Shown piece by piece: positions 5,753-6,082 of a stretch of 6,082 bases of DNA. The stretch comes from an uncultured Actinomycetes bacterium. Lineage in GTDB: Bacteria; Actinomycetota; Actinomycetes; Nanopelagicales; Nanopelagicaceae. The stretch is from NCBI GenBank assembly GCA_903932695.1, contig CAIZGZ010000142.1, positions 1-6,082 on the forward strand. Reading direction: 5' to 3'. The notes beneath the pieces are model-generated. The model searched no databases. It was not told the origin of the DNA and worked only from the letters and a program-made list of their open reading frames with translations. A program made the translations under genes and the position numbers. The first letter of the stretch is position 1. Each line of letters starts with the position of its first letter.

Positions 5753-6082
5753 CTACCTCACTCCTAGTCGTGTGATGATCTCTCGAGTTGCTCGTGCGTT
5801 ATTCATCGTATAAAAATGAAGGCCAGGAACTCCAGCCGCGATCAACTCTTCACACAACGTCGTCGCGATCTCAATTCCTAATTGAGTGACCGCTTCGTCA
5901 TCACCGGCCACAGCCGCAAACCGTGACGTCAGCTCCTCTGAAATTGCTGCGCCACCCAACTCGGCCATGCGCGTGAGTTGCTTAATATTTGTGATCGGCA
6001 AAATTCCAGCGATCACAGGAAGCGCGGAGCCACGTGCGCGAAGTGCGTCGACGAGCGAAATCCAGGCTTTGCTATCGAAGAA
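5753..6082 (-). CDS. metF: 5,10-methylenetetrahydrofolate reductase, C-terminal part
   Basis: The window holds the last 109 residues; the reading frame is open to the right edge, so the gene is cut by the window, not broken. MetF reduces 5,10-methylene-tetrahydrofolate to 5-methyl-tetrahydrofolate with FAD, supplying methionine synthesis. Visible family hallmarks, counted from the first visible residue, are F-F-D at 1-3, A-G-I-L-P-I-T-N at 25-32, and the near C-terminal H-F-Y-T-M-N at 91-96, followed by the usual L-G-V-R ending. A GTG at 6017 (before A-G-I-L-P) must not be taken as a start, since conserved sequence continues upstream of it. It is housekeeping and probably unrelated to the pigment genes, although it leads the minus-strand unit with the phosphatidyltransferase gene. 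Confidence 0.95.
   Translation of the reverse strand, partial: FFDSKAWISLVDALRARGSALPVIAGILPITNIKQLTRMAELGGAAISEELTSRFAAVAGDDEAVTQLGIEIATTLCEELIAAGVPGLHFYTMNNARATREIITRLGVR

Noticed and set aside
1..6082. CRISPR arrays, insertion sequences, tRNA or rRNA genes
   Set aside because: No direct-repeat array, transposase-like frame, terminal inverted repeats or recognisable tRNA cloverleaf was seen on reading both strands.

Overview
The window carries a compact carotenoid-tailoring operon on the plus strand (about 150-5130). It faces a two-gene minus-strand unit at the right edge (metF, then a CDP-alcohol phosphatidyltransferase) and a LexA-type divergent control region at the left edge. Several things suggest an actinobacterium (Actinomycetota): a perfect Gram-positive/actinobacterial SOS box, a moderate GC content estimated by eye at about 50%, an actinobacterial-looking CDP-alcohol phosphatidyltransferase with a W-S-x-L-H-G-G N-terminus, and tightly packed, overlapping genes. 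A streamlined aquatic lineage would fit the short intergenic spaces. That assignment is inference; no rRNA or marker gene is present.

Layout. Positions 1-149 form a short divergent regulatory region. It holds a 20-bp perfect palindrome containing a consensus LexA box, a good ribosome-binding site and ATG for a gene running off the left end on the minus strand, and two more small dyads. Then five plus-strand genes follow: an alpha/beta hydrolase (150-971), a CrtA-family carotenoid monooxygenase (968-1678), a CruF-family carotenoid 1,2-hydratase (1683-2495), a CruG-like membrane glycosyltransferase (2523-3617) and a CrtI/CrtD-family FAD carotenoid desaturase (3610-5130). Junctions are a 4-bp ATGA overlap, a 4-bp gap, a 27-bp gap and an 8-bp overlap, so this is almost certainly one transcript. 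The desaturase overlaps tail-to-tail by 51 bp with the CDP-alcohol phosphatidyltransferase (5080-5748, minus). That gene sits 4 bp downstream of the C-terminal part of metF (5753-6082, minus, cut by the window edge).

How the genes work together. CruF adds water across the 1,2 double bond of a linear (psi) carotenoid end, a CrtD-type desaturase can add the 3,4 double bond, a CrtA-type monooxygenase oxidises C-2, and a CruG-type enzyme attaches a sugar. The predicted product is a polar carotenoid with a 1-hydroxy, C-2-oxygenated, probably glycosylated psi-end. No early gene (crtE, crtB) or cyclase gene is visible, so lycopene or a monocyclic precursor must come from genes elsewhere. The role of the hydrolase is unknown. 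The most interesting points are the use of a CrtA-type oxygenase beside CruF/CruG, where it could supply the C-2 hydroxyl that CruG-type enzymes glycosylate, and the SOS box lying upstream of the pigment operon.
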